Below are positions 1-10,265 of a stretch of DNA of 64,000 bases, piece after piece. Source of the stretch: Aurantiochytrium sp. KH105. Lineage: Eukaryota; Sar; Bigyra; Thraustochytrida; Thraustochytriidae. The first letter of the stretch is position 1; the number at the start of each line of letters is the position of its first letter. The stretch is taken from the NCBI GenBank assembly GCA_003116975.1, contig BGKB01000208.1, positions 46,411 to 110,410 on the forward strand, in the 5' to 3' direction. Made by a program: the position numbers and the translations under genes. The notes beneath the pieces are model-generated. The model was not told where the DNA came from, ran no database searches, and was given only the letters and a program-made list of their open reading frames with translations.

Positions 1-298
1 GAGGGCCGCCGTGCGCCGACCGGCCGGTCGATGCTCGATCGCCTGCCTCTCTCTGCAATAAGCTCAAGCGCTGCTCGCTCGCTCGCGCGCGGAGCGGACC
101 TCCGCCAGCCGACCAACCGACCGCGCGCGGCCAGCCAGTCGGCGGCGAGACGCCGCGCCTCCGCCCGCCCGCTCGCTCCTCGCGCGCAGCCGCGCTCGCA
201 GCCGCCGCTCGCTCGCCCGCTCGCCGCGCGCCCGCCGAGGCAGGCAGCGCGCCGATCGATCGCCTTCTGCAGCTGCTTCTTTCGAGTCTTTCCTCCTT

Positions 299-323
299 NN
301 NNNNNNNNNNNNNNNNNNNNNNN
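299..323. other. Assembly gap (25 N)
   Basis: A run of 25 undetermined bases lies directly before a long CTTT tract. The gap probably marks failure to assemble through the simple repeat, so the true spacing is unknown. Confidence 0.99.
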
Positions 324-475
<152 letters not shown>

Positions 476-3164
476 TCTCGCCCTCCTTGGCCTCCTTGCT
501 AGCTACTACAGCTACTGGCTACTTACTGGCTGCTGGCGCGGTTCGTCCGTGTTGCCGCGAGCTCGCCTTCCGCTGCCTCCTTCATATCTATGGTCCGCGC
601 CGCCGCCTGTCAATCAGCGCCCCGCAGCGGGCCCTCGCCGGGCGGGCCACTCGCCGGCGGACGCCCGCAGCGCGCCCGCAGCGCAGGTAGGGCCGCGCCC
701 CGCTGACAGGCCCGATCTGTCCGAGGGCGGACGCGCTTGCGGCCGCCCAGCTGCGACGCGCGTGTCTTTCGCCGGCGGGTCTTTCTTCCGCCGCCGCCGG
801 ACCCGCCCTTCTGCCGTCCTTGCCTTTCGGGTCGCTATCCTCTCCTCTCCTCTCCTCTCCTCGCGCTGCGCACGCTCGCCTCCCTGCCAATCTCCCTGCC
901 TGCCTAACTCACGCCGCCCAAGCAGCTGCAGCGCAGGCAGCTGCAGCAGGCGCGCTCAGCGTCTGCGCCCGCCCATCATGCTGGAAGGGCCGCAAGGAAG
1001 CACGCGCCGCGACGCGCCGCTGCTGCGTGCCACTGGTTGGCCAGACCGACAAACAGACAGACAGAGAGAGCGAGGTCTTTCGTGCCTTTCGGTGCTTTCG
1101 GAGTTACACCTGTCCGGCTGGCCTCGCTCTCTCCCTCTCCGCGTCTGCGTAAGCAGTAGCAGTAGCAGCAGCGGGTCCCACGGCCTGCAGCAGCTGCAGC
1201 AGCCGGCCTCAGCCCAGAACAGAGCAGAGCAGAGCAGCACATACAGTTGCCTGGCGAGTGGTGCGACAGATGCCGCGGCACGCGCGGCCGAGCGAGCGCC
1301 TTCGCCGGTCTTGCCTCGAGGGAAAAAATCCGCACCGCCTCCGGGGCCACTCTGTCCACTGTCAGAAAGTAAGTATTTACTCATGTTATCAGTAGTACTA
1401 CTATACGCATAGTAGGCTAGGAACGAAGGGGAAGCTCGAAAGGGAGCCGCCTTTGCACCAATCAGCCGTCCTGGCTGACATTGCGGCCAGCAGCGGCAGC
1501 GACACGGCTGGCGGCTGGATCTCGCGTCTCCCACCGCGGCGGCCCGGAACACACGCAGTCGCGACATTGCAGCGCGCCGCGCCGCGCATGCATGGCGGCT
1601 CGGCTCGCCCCAGCTGCAGCTGGCTGCTGGTGGCTGAGCCTGGCGCATGACTCGGTCGCCGCGCCTCCTTCGTCGTCCATTCATGGCGAGCGATCAAGCA
1701 CCGCGACGTGCCACGTCCAGGCTTTTGTAAGCAAAGATCCAGCCTCGCGGGCCGTGCCGCACGTCTGGAGCAGCAGCCAGCAGCTGCAGCAGCAGCAGCA
1801 ACGTACCGGGGCCAGCCAAACGGACTGTAGCAGCAGCAGCGACGGCGTCTCCAGATGGGCCTCTGCGCAAGGCCGCGGACGTAGCGGCGATGCGGCGCAG
1901 AGCAGAGCAGAGCAGAGCAGAGCAGAGAAGCAAAGAGCAGTCGTGCTGCATGGGCGGCACGGCCTCCGAGGGCCGAGGCCGCCGAGGCGCACGCGCCGCC
2001 CCGGTGCGTCTTTCAGGTCTTTCGCGAGGCGCGCCCCTCGCCGCAGGCGGCGACGGCTCTGTGGACCGCAGCGCGTCCCGTGTGGGAGATTGCCTGGGAC
2101 ACTTTCGCAGCACTTGCGCCTGCGTCCACTGCGCGCGCCGAGAGACTAGCCTCGCCAGTGGGGCCTGTCCACTCCGCAAGTTGGGCAGCCCAACAGCTGG
2201 CCTGCGTTAGCTTGTTGGTCTGCTTGCTTGCTTGCTTGGTGGCTTGCCTTGTTTGGCTTGGATGCTTGCTTGGCTTGCTTGGCTCGCAGTCACTCACTTC
2301 CAGTTCCTCGCTGGCATGTGGCTTGCTTGCTTGGCTGGTGCCGAGGCCTCGCTCGCCTCCGAGGTCCGATCGGTACGACACGCCGCGCCGAGCCGGCTCG
2401 GGCCGCCACGGATTTTTCCCTTGCCCTGCCAAAAAAAGGAAAAGCTCGGCCGAGCAGCACAGAGAGTGTTTGGTTGGGCGGGCCGTCACCGTCACCATGC
2501 GGCTGCGGAGGCCAGGATAACGAAGACCGTTCACACGGATCGTGACACTTGTCGAGCTAGCGGCTGTCACCTGGCTGGCCGCGCTGCCAGCCACTGCTAC
2601 TGCCAGTGGCGGCTGCTGCCAGCTACAGCTGTTGCTAGCTGGAGCTCATCTTGACGGTCTGCCACTGATGTTCATGACGGCTCGTCAGTTGCAGCTGCTT
2701 TGTCTTGGGCGTTGAAGGCCGCAAACCGCCACAAACTGCGATCGGCAGCGGCCTAATAGCCGGTCAGTAGCCACCCTTCTTTCGGCACCATCGTCGATTG
2801 TCATCTCAATGGATTGGCCTATCTTTGATTCTTTCGTTCTTTCTTTCGTTCAAGCTCTTACCATCATCCACCGGGGCCATTCTTGCCATGCCAGCCTGAG
2901 CTGTACACATACAGCAAGTCCTGGCTGGCTAGGCGAACGGCTACTGTTCGCAGGCTTGAGCCCTGCAAGATTCATTCAAGCAAGCGGATATCGATACAAA
3001 AGTTCCAGTGCGCAACCCCGTTCAACGGATAAAAGCATAATCAAGGATAAGAAGTCATTTTCTCGAGCGACTCAAGTTCAAATTCACGTGCGCACAACTG
3101 AGACGAGGCAACGTTAAAATCGCGGTGGACGAACAGCGCAATGCAACGGTAGTTAGCAAGCAAA
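476..3164. other. Gene-free GC-rich stretch with simple repeats
   Basis: No convincing gene is visible. The open frames here are Arg/Ala/Ser/Pro-rich and occur on several frames at once, as expected from GC-rich simple sequence. Visible repeats are CTCTC around 840-862, an AGCAG pentanucleotide run at about 1897-1928, CAG clusters around 1140-1240 and 1765-1845, and GCTT-type repeats around 2211-2290. From about 2750 the sequence becomes less GC-rich and probably includes the promoter and 5' leader of the gene starting at 3165. Confidence 0.6.
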
Positions 3165-5438
3165 ATGCAAAGCGTGGCCCTGCTCTCCGGAAGAATGGCA
3201 CCTCGCTGCAGGCCTATCGCGAGACGCCAGGCAAGACGCTGGAACGCTTCGTACGCATCACCTTTGGCCGTCGTCGTCGCCGCCGCCACCGTTTTGATAC
3301 ACCTCGTCGAGCAGAGCCATGCGGCTAGCCAAGTGGTCTCCGGGATACCTGTCAATTCAACCATTGACGTGGACATGAACTCTGAAATCTTTGTGCCTCT
3401 GCAAGCTGCTGTGCCCCTGACGGAGCCCAAGGAGCGTGGCGGTCAGCTCAATTGGCCAATCTACATTTCCAAGGATACCTTTGGGAACGAGGGCGTCTTT
3501 GACGACCTTGTCGTTGACAATATTGCCGTCACGATCCGAGGCCTTTATCATGAATGGGCGGGGGACCTTACAATGGTGGTTTCCCACGAGGACACGAGCT
3601 CGACCCTCGCAGAAAATCGTGGCGGAAAACGACAACTGGGACGACCTGCGCCGCGAGCGTACGAATCTATCTCTGCAGCTAAACTTAAGCGCTCCATGGT
3701 TGCCGACCTGAATATGCATGGTCAGGGGTTCGACTATCGGTTCGCTGACCTGGTTGGCGACAATTTGGCGGCAGGATGCGAAGGAAGTCAGTCATCTACC
3801 ATGTCTGGCAACGAAACTGCGGCGTGGCGCGCTACTGATGGCGACATCGTCTCCTCGGGCATGGCTACTCACACGGAGAACAATCCGTGGTATCAAGTCG
3901 ATCTGAACGCGACCCGGGACATTGGCACGGTTGTGCTATGGACTCCAGATCCAGAAAATCAAATCAACGAGGTTCAAATCGTCAAGTCCACTGGTCTCGT
4001 GACCCTTGGCGGAAGCTTTCGTCTCGCACTCACGCACAACGGTTTTACTGAAATCACGGATGTTATTCAACACAATGCTGTTCCTTCGGTCCTATACGAA
4101 GATGACACCTCGAACGAGCTTGGAACGGGTGATGGAGAGTCGATGCAGTCCAAGATTCAGGGTCTGAACAATGTCGGCCTCGTCGCGGTCACCCGCAGCG
4201 ATCCGGATCGCACTGGAGGTTACGAGTGGACCATTACGTTTCTTACAGAGCACACCGACCTCAACCCCCTCGAGGTGTATGCAAATAATCTCACAGCCGG
4301 TCCGCTGAGACTCCCCGAGGATCAGATTGCCGATGTGACCGTGACGACGATTGTTAATGGCACACGGAATACCTTTTACAACGCCAACATGCGATCCGGC
4401 GTCGTTCTTGTCTCGGACACGCCGTTTGGGGACGTCGATCTTGCAGGCGCGCGTGCCATTGCCTCGTTCGAGCAGAATTTTGACATTCGCTATAGTCAGC
4501 GCCAAATCAACATTCCCATGCCGACCAATACACGCGGAAGATACGTTCGCGTGGGGCTGCGCCAAGGCATCTCGTACCTGAGCATTGCAGAGCTTCTAGT
4601 CTTTGAAGAAGAATTGTATTCTTTTGAGGTATTCGACGGAGGCTCGCCCATGCCCGAGGGAAGCTACGCCCCCGAGCTTGCCTTTTCCGATATTTTCGGA
4701 GGCACCGAGATCTATGGCCAATGGGTTCTCTCTATTACGGACTCTGTGCAGAGCTACGTTGTTCACGAGCAAAGCTCGAGGCGCCGGGAGGTGCACCACG
4801 GCGTAGGTGCAGTCAGCGATTGGGTATTGCAGGTGACCCCGCGCAACCGGACCTCGGGCGAGGTTTTGAGTGACGCAGTGATGACCTTTCATGTAGACAT
4901 GTCTGCCACCATCCTCACACTCCCGAAATACGGCACCCTCTATGAAGCGGAAGCCTTTGTCAAGGGAGAGCTCATTGAGGCTGTTGTGGGTATGGAGATT
5001 TTCACCGGCCCGTGTTCACCCATTGACTGCGCACACAAATTTGGCCTTGGCAATCTTCTTTCCACGAGTCCGCTTGGTTCTGTAGCCGCGGCGAATAGTA
5101 TTCATCAATACCGTAAGGTTGTCTATGTGCCGCAGACAAATTTTCGCGGAACAGACACATTTACGTACCGGCTCAACGTTGGCACCAGACCTGATCCCCG
5201 AGTGGGCACTGTCACATTGAATGTCAAGCGTTGCCGAATTGATTGCATGAACGACCGTCTCTTTGGCATTCGGCCCGCGATCGATGAGACGCTCGTCACG
5301 CCCTGGGATGACCGGGTCTCCCCAGCATATCCGCCAGACAAGGTGCTTCAGCCTGAAAAGTATGGAGCCAGACTTTGGAACGATCCATACTGTGACAATC
5401 CACCGTGTAATATTTTTGATGGCACGGAAATCATATAA
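3165..5438 (+). CDS. Secreted or surface protein with discoidin-like and P-domain-like modules
   Basis: A 757-residue frame starting at the first ATG; a second ATG lies at codon 11. Residues 29-54 are hydrophobic after an Arg-rich start and end in HAA, which fits a signal peptide. Residues 60-150 resemble a proprotein-convertase P domain (GLYHEWAGDLTMVV). From about 190 there is an F5/8C or fucolectin-like galactose-binding module (NLAAG, ATDG, NPWYQVDL) ending near RYVRVGL. A second P-like segment follows (GQWVLSITDS, SDWVLQV). Near 640-690 is a cadherin-like repeat (YVPQTNFRGTDTFTY). A role in extracellular carbohydrate or matrix binding is inferred from the modules. I see no membrane anchor or protease domain, and the end just after the last repeat leaves it unclear whether this is the full ancestral protein. 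Confidence 0.8.
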   Translation: MQSVALLSGRMAPRCRPIARRQARRWNASYASPLAVVVAAATVLIHLVEQSHAASQVVSGIPVNSTIDVDMNSEIFVPLQAAVPLTEPKERGGQLNWPIYISKDTFGNEGVFDDLVVDNIAVTIRGLYHEWAGDLTMVVSHEDTSSTLAENRGGKRQLGRPAPRAYESISAAKLKRSMVADLNMHGQGFDYRFADLVGDNLAAGCEGSQSSTMSGNETAAWRATDGDIVSSGMATHTENNPWYQVDLNATRDIGTVVLWTPDPENQINEVQIVKSTGLVTLGGSFRLALTHNGFTEITDVIQHNAVPSVLYEDDTSNELGTGDGESMQSKIQGLNNVGLVAVTRSDPDRTGGYEWTITFLTEHTDLNPLEVYANNLTAGPLRLPEDQIADVTVTTIVNGTRNTFYNANMRSGVVLVSDTPFGDVDLAGARAIASFEQNFDIRYSQRQINIPMPTNTRGRYVRVGLRQGISYLSIAELLVFEEELYSFEVFDGGSPMPEGSYAPELAFSDIFGGTEIYGQWVLSITDSVQSYVVHEQSSRRREVHHGVGAVSDWVLQVTPRNRTSGEVLSDAVMTFHVDMSATILTLPKYGTLYEAEAFVKGELIEAVVGMEIFTGPCSPIDCAHKFGLGNLLSTSPLGSVAAANSIHQYRKVVYVPQTNFRGTDTFTYRLNVGTRPDPRVGTVTLNVKRCRIDCMNDRLFGIRPAIDETLVTPWDDRVSPAYPPDKVLQPEKYGARLWNDPYCDNPPCNIFDGTEII

Positions 5439-6117
5439 GGAAAGTGTGGGCCGGACACGATCTCGAGCTCGCCGTGCAGTCTGCTTTTTGAAATGGCAAG
5501 CGAGTCTCGACTCGACTTTGCCGTGGACTGCTGCAGATGCAATGAGACAAAGCCTCGTCATGGCACTGTATCTAATGCAAGATAGATTTTTTTTTGTTGA
5601 AAACACATGAAAGTAACGACGCGAGAAGAAGCAAGACCTCGAGCCTCAAGCCTCGACTCGACCTGACCTTGTCGAATGCACGCGTGATGAGATGAGGTGT
5701 CTTGATGTGCGCTGTACCTGTTACAAGTCTTGGGCAGCAAGAATATGGAGTACAAGTATTGTGCTACTCTTTTTATTGTTATAAAATGTTACTTTACTTT
5801 AACTCATAAAATCGAATGAGACTCCGCAAACGTCTTGCCTATGCTCTCTGTTTACGTTTCGAGAAGGGCTAATATATTCCCCTTTGCAGTGGCAGTCACC
5901 CCCCCCCCCCCCCTTTTTCCATTTGGTGTTTAGAATTCTTGTAGGCCTATCGACTCAAAGCTCGCTTAAAATTTTAAAGTTCATTTACTTTCACGCTTTG
6001 GTAATCAACAAGTGAATTTGAAAAGAGCTTCCAGATACCGCGAATGGCAAAGGGTCAGATGTTGCAGTCAATAGAAATGAAAAGGGGTCGCGTCCTCTCC
6101 ATCTTAGTGTTTTCTTC
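5439..6117. other. Intergenic, convergent gene ends
   Basis: This is the 3' region between the secreted-protein gene (+) and the Nudix-like gene (-). It becomes AT-rich after about 5760 and carries a C homopolymer at 5901-5913. No gene is visible. Confidence 0.6.
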
Positions 6118-6924
6118 TTAATGCAGATGACCATGAAGAAGCTTTTTGCCGTCAAAGATAAAATGCCCTCTACATGTTTGCTTTTCCAAGACCTGGGGGT
6201 ACCACCACGCATCATCATCTGGCATGAGATGAAAAGGGATCTCGCGGCGTGGCCACCATTCGAGACCAGGTGGAGTTGGTGCAGCGATGTCCGCAACGGC
6301 GAGAAACTCCAGTTCTAGCGCAGGTTCGTCATGAATTTCGATGAAATCCATAACGCCGAACAACTCAGGGTCGGAGGCCGACGCATCTAGAGGGACCCCA
6401 GCGCGAAGAGCAGCCTCGCGAGCCGCGTTCGCAGTCGCGTCTTCCATTCGGTCGACAGGGACAATAAAGCCTGTAAGACGGCCCATGTAAGGACCACTCG
6501 TATGGCGGTATAAAAGAACATTCTCTTGTGCGGCATCCGTGACGACGGCCTGCACAAGGATGGCTGGGTCTGTATCTTGAATTGGATCGCTCGTGGCAAC
6601 CTCCATGCCGAGCTCCATGGCCATTTCCACGACTTCGGGCGAGGGTTCTGCGGTGCACGTGAGACAGAGCTTATCGAGGCCTTTGCGCGACATCTCGCGC
6701 AGCGTTTCTCTTGCCCTGGCGATGGCGAGCGCTGCGAGAGAGCTCTGTCCCTGCGTCAGGTTCCGCCCCGGAACTATCCCGGGCGCCTCGCTTCGCGCGA
6801 GGCCCAAAATTCTCGCGTTGCTCTCGTCGACGAGTGTTACGACGGCTGCGGCTGGCCGCGCAGCCCCCTCTCGCGCAGCAAGCCGCGCCGCTTGCGCCGC
6901 CGCCGTGCTCGCCGCCGCGCGCAT
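6118..6924 (-). CDS. MTH1-like Nudix protein with non-canonical active site and possible deaminase-like N-terminus
   Basis: 268 residues. The C-terminal part (about 215-260) matches the end of MTH1-type 8-oxo-dGTP hydrolases: a Trp-rich stretch, then IPFHLMPDDDAWWYP, then GHFIFDG. The Nudix box should read G-x5-E-x7-REUxEExGU. Here E161 and R169-E170 are present with correct spacing, but the metal-binding EE pair is L173-R174 and the box glycine is V155, so hydrolase activity is doubtful. Residues 25-110 look like a cytidine-deaminase fold in which the HAE position is GQS (59-61) and the PCxxC position is P94-S-P-E-V98. All zinc ligands would then be lost. The Nudix assignment is fairly firm; the deaminase part is inference. 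It could be a regulatory or nucleotide-sensing pseudoenzyme. Confidence 0.75.
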   Translation of the reverse strand: MRAAASTAAAQAARLAAREGAARPAAAVVTLVDESNARILGLARSEAPGIVPGRNLTQGQSSLAALAIARARETLREMSRKGLDKLCLTCTAEPSPEVVEMAMELGMEVATSDPIQDTDPAILVQAVVTDAAQENVLLYRHTSGPYMGRLTGFIVPVDRMEDATANAAREAALRAGVPLDASASDPELFGVMDFIEIHDEPALELEFLAVADIAAPTPPGLEWWPRREIPFHLMPDDDAWWYPQVLEKQTCRGHFIFDGKKLLHGHLH

Positions 6925-7554
6925 CTTGCCTGGGCCAGCTCCTTCTCCTCGATTCTATCTTTGCTCGAGCTTCGATTCTCGATGATGACTTACCGAGACT
7001 CACTGTCAATCATTATCTCATGTCGCAGTCGGTAGCGGCACTACAGCAATGAGTCTACTACATCGTGCACGCCCCGCCCTCATAGCTGCCAAAATCGTTC
7101 CGGCAAAAGACGGTGAGCGGCCGACGTCCGACTGCGATCTGCAGCTGTAGCTGCCACTGCCTGGAGAGCTAAGGCACATACTACCAGTGCCAGCCTTTCT
7201 TCGAGCTCACAGAGGGGGGAAAACGCTTCGTCAAGAGCGACCCGGACCGCTTCAATTTGGTGCCTCCGAATAGCGTTGTGCAGTACCCCAAACCGTGTAC
7301 GGTGCGGTGCACTCCACGTATAGCCGGGTCCGAGCCGTGCCCGAGTCGAGTCGGCGCGCGGCAGACCGACAGCCAGCCGCCAGGAGGCAGAAGCCACTCC
7401 CGGCGCGGCAGGCCGAGCGTCCTCGCCGACTGGCCGGTCGCCTGCCCGCGTGCCTGCCCTCGCTCGCTCGCGGCGTGCGCGGCCTGTAGCGCAGGCAGGC
7501 GGACTTCTGGCGTCGCGAGTCCAGTCTCGGGCACGCGAGTTCACTCGCTCGCTC

Positions 7555-7589
<35 letters not shown>

Positions 7590-7644
7590 CGGAGCTAGCG
7601 CGGGAGTTGTGACGCGGGAGTTGTGACGCGGGAGCGCAGAGATC
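6925..7644. other. Divergent promoter region (Nudix-like / presenilin)
   Basis: 720 bp between two divergently transcribed genes. It contains a GCTT run at about 7555-7589, roughly 55 bp before the presenilin ATG. A short direct repeat (GTTGTGACGCGGGA, twice) lies immediately before that ATG. No further gene is seen. Confidence 0.55.
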
Positions 7645-9548
7645 ATGCCTGCGCGAGAGCAGACGACGGCGCTCGCGCCAGCAAGCCTCGAGACCGGGAT
7701 GAGCGCCCGCGAGGAGCGGAGACGCCAGATGGAGAGCGAGGAGACGTACCGCGAGCTGCTGTACTCGTTCGCGTCCTTCTTGGCGGTCTTCTTCCCCGTG
7801 GCCATCACCATGATTCTCACGGGTCTCACTGTAGTTTACATCAACGATGGTACTAACGGTGACGGCGCGGGCGACGTGGCGACGCTGCCCACGGTGCGTG
7901 ATGAGAGCGCGGAGAGCTCAAGCGCCGGCAAGGCAAGCGCCGCGGCGCTCAACGCACTCGTTATTGTGGGCATCATCACAGGCGTCACTTTTCTCATGGT
8001 CCTTTTGTACAAATTCAACTGCTATCGAATCCTCTTTGGATGGCTCATGTTGAGCACCTGCTCCCTGCTCGTCCTCACGACCTCGTACCCGGTTCAGGTG
8101 GCTTTTCTCGTGTACAATGTCCCCTTTGACGCGGTAACCTTTTGGCTCTTCTTTTACAATTTCGGCATATGTGGCGTGCTCGCCATTTTTTATCAGCAAG
8201 GCATGTATCCCCTCGTGGGCCAGTTCTACTTGGTGACTGTGAGCGTTGTTATGGCCTGGGTTCTTCTGCGTGTTTTGCCAGAATACACGAGCTGGGCTCT
8301 CTTGGTTCTTTTGGCGCTCTATGATCTGTGCGCGGTGCTCACGCCGTGCGGCCCGCTGAACCTTCTCATTGGCATTGCGAGCGAAAAAGAGGAACGCGGA
8401 AATACAAACGAGCTCCCTGGTCTCCTTTATGAGGCTCGCGTTCGACACCACGACGACCTCGAGCGACCTCCGCGTCCAGCACGTCGTCGGCCAGATGCCA
8501 ACGAAGCTGCTGGCGTTGCGCCCCTAGGTGGCATCATGTTCATGGCCAATGCGTCTCCTCCCGGCCCTCAGCGCACTGNAGCACCTGCTCCCTGCTCGTC
8601 CTCACGACCTCGTACCCGGTTCAGGTGGCTTTTCTCGTGTACAATGTCCCCTTTGACGCGGTAACCTTTTGGCTCTTCTTTTACAATTTCGGCATATGTG
8701 GCGTGCTCGCCATTTTTTATCAGCAAGGCATGTATCCCCTCGTGGGCCAGTTCTACTTGGTGACTGTGAGCGTTGTTATGGCCTGGGTTCTTCTGCGTGT
8801 TTTGCCAGAATACACGAGCTGGGCTCTCTTGGTTCTTTTGGCGCTCTATGATCTGTGCGCGGTGCTCACGCCGTGCGGCCCGCTGAACCTTCTCATTGGC
8901 ATTGCGAGCGAAAAAGAGGAACGCGGAAATACAAACGAGCTCCCTGGTCTCCTTTATGAGGCTCGCGTTCGACACCACGACGACCTCGAGCGACCTCCGC
9001 GTCCAGCACGTCGTCGGCCAGATGCCAACGAAGCTGCTGGCGTTGCGCCCCTAGGTGGCATCATGTTCATGGCCAATGCGTCTCCTCCCGGCCCTCAGCG
9101 CACTGCTTCCATCGAGTTCGAATCGCAGCGAGACCTTTCGAACGAAGATGGGCCACCAACGTCCGGCCGACGAGATGCTGACAGCGAGCGGGAGGCCTCC
9201 CCGCCTCGCGCACCGCGGCCTGCTGCTCCGCTTACGCCGGCTGATTTGCTGGAGAGGGACTCTGAGGCTTTTGCTGACCGCAACTCCATCAAGCTTGGCC
9301 TTGGTGACTTTGTTTTTTACAGCGTGCTCGTCGGTCGTGCTGCCTTGCAAGGCTTTTCGACCTTTGCGGCAGTTTTCATTACAGTGTTTGCAGGCCTTGC
9401 AGGAACTCTTTTGCTCTTGGCCGTGTACCAGCGTGCACTTCCTGCGCTGCCAATATCCATTCTCTTTGGTGTTCCGCTCTTCTTTTTATGTGAGCTCCTC
9501 GTTTCGCCCATGACTGTTAGCCTCGCACTCGAGTACCGTGGAATCTGA
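7645..9548 (+). CDS. Presenilin (gamma-secretase aspartyl protease), interrupted by an assembly duplication
   Basis: Intramembrane aspartyl protease, the catalytic subunit of gamma-secretase. The first catalytic Asp is in a YD motif (codon 8323-8325, residue 227), the second in the GLGD motif (9306-9308), and the PAL motif is at 9441-9449. Multiple hydrophobic segments surround them. As printed the gene is broken: 8053-8578 is repeated as 8580-9105 after a single N, so reading through gives a duplicated segment and a frame change. If one copy is an artefact, the frame runs continuously from 7645 to 9548 and encodes 458 residues, a normal presenilin length. A second possible start is the Met at codon 19. 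The hydrophilic loop between the two Asp motifs is Pro/Arg/Asp-rich. Confidence 0.95.
8053..9105. repeat. 526-bp direct duplication around a single N (probable assembly artefact)
   Basis: Bases 8053-8578 and 8580-9105 appear identical, with an offset of 527 and one N at 8579 between them. Removing one copy restores the presenilin frame exactly. A single N placed between identical contig ends is the usual mark of two overlapping contigs that were not merged. Confidence 0.93.
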
Positions 9549-10265
9549 GACCATTCCTTTTCATTTTTTGAGAATTACGACATGCCGCGGCGGTGTCTCG
9601 AGGTGAGGCCATTTCTTCGTTTCTCTCTCTCCGTGCGAGCAGGTGAAGGGTTTTTTACTGCTTCTATATGCAAATCCACGCGTAAAGGATACATGTCGCG
9701 CTGCTACTACTCCGCTCAGATCAAGCCAATGCAAATCGCAGCTTTAAGACGCCAAGAAGACAGATTCGTCTTTTGGCCTAGGTTTATCGCACTTTGGGCG
9801 AGCATTGCTTGGCCATGGCATATGTACACGTAGGCCCACAACGATGCCCCATGTAGACAATGATAACCCCCTTGTGTTTTTTGGCTCTGCATTTGTTCTG
9901 TATTCTTGTGTAATTGAATTTTGCCAGCAATGAGGCTTTTAGAACCGGAGATTCACGTCTGCAGCTGTTACCAGACCAGGGAGCATTTCCAAGTGAGGCC
10001 ATGGGCAAATCCAAATCTTGGACGGGCTGGCTGGCTGGCTGGCTGGCTGGCTGCCCGCCTTGCGCGCAAGCGAGCGTTCGCAGGAGCGCACCAGCAAGCA
10101 GACAGACAGAGAGACTGTCTGGTTGACTGCAAGAGGCTATCAGCACGAAACGGCGCACGCGCAGCAAAGACGGGAGCTTCAAGGAAGGCACTGTTGGCTC
10201 AACTTCATTTCAACTCGACTCATCTCAACCCGTCTCGTCTCGACCTGCCACGCGGGGTGAGCAAG
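9549..10265. other. Intergenic between presenilin and the OSCA-like gene
   Basis: 717 bp containing the presenilin 3' end and the 5' region of the channel gene. A GGCT tetranucleotide run lies at about 10025-10052. The open frame continues upstream of the proposed channel start through this repeat, but it looks non-coding. Confidence 0.5.

Noticed and set aside
9921..10265. N-terminal extension of the channel frame
   Set aside because: It passes through a GGCT repeat and has no family similarity; the ATG at 10266 gives a better start directly before the PTT region.
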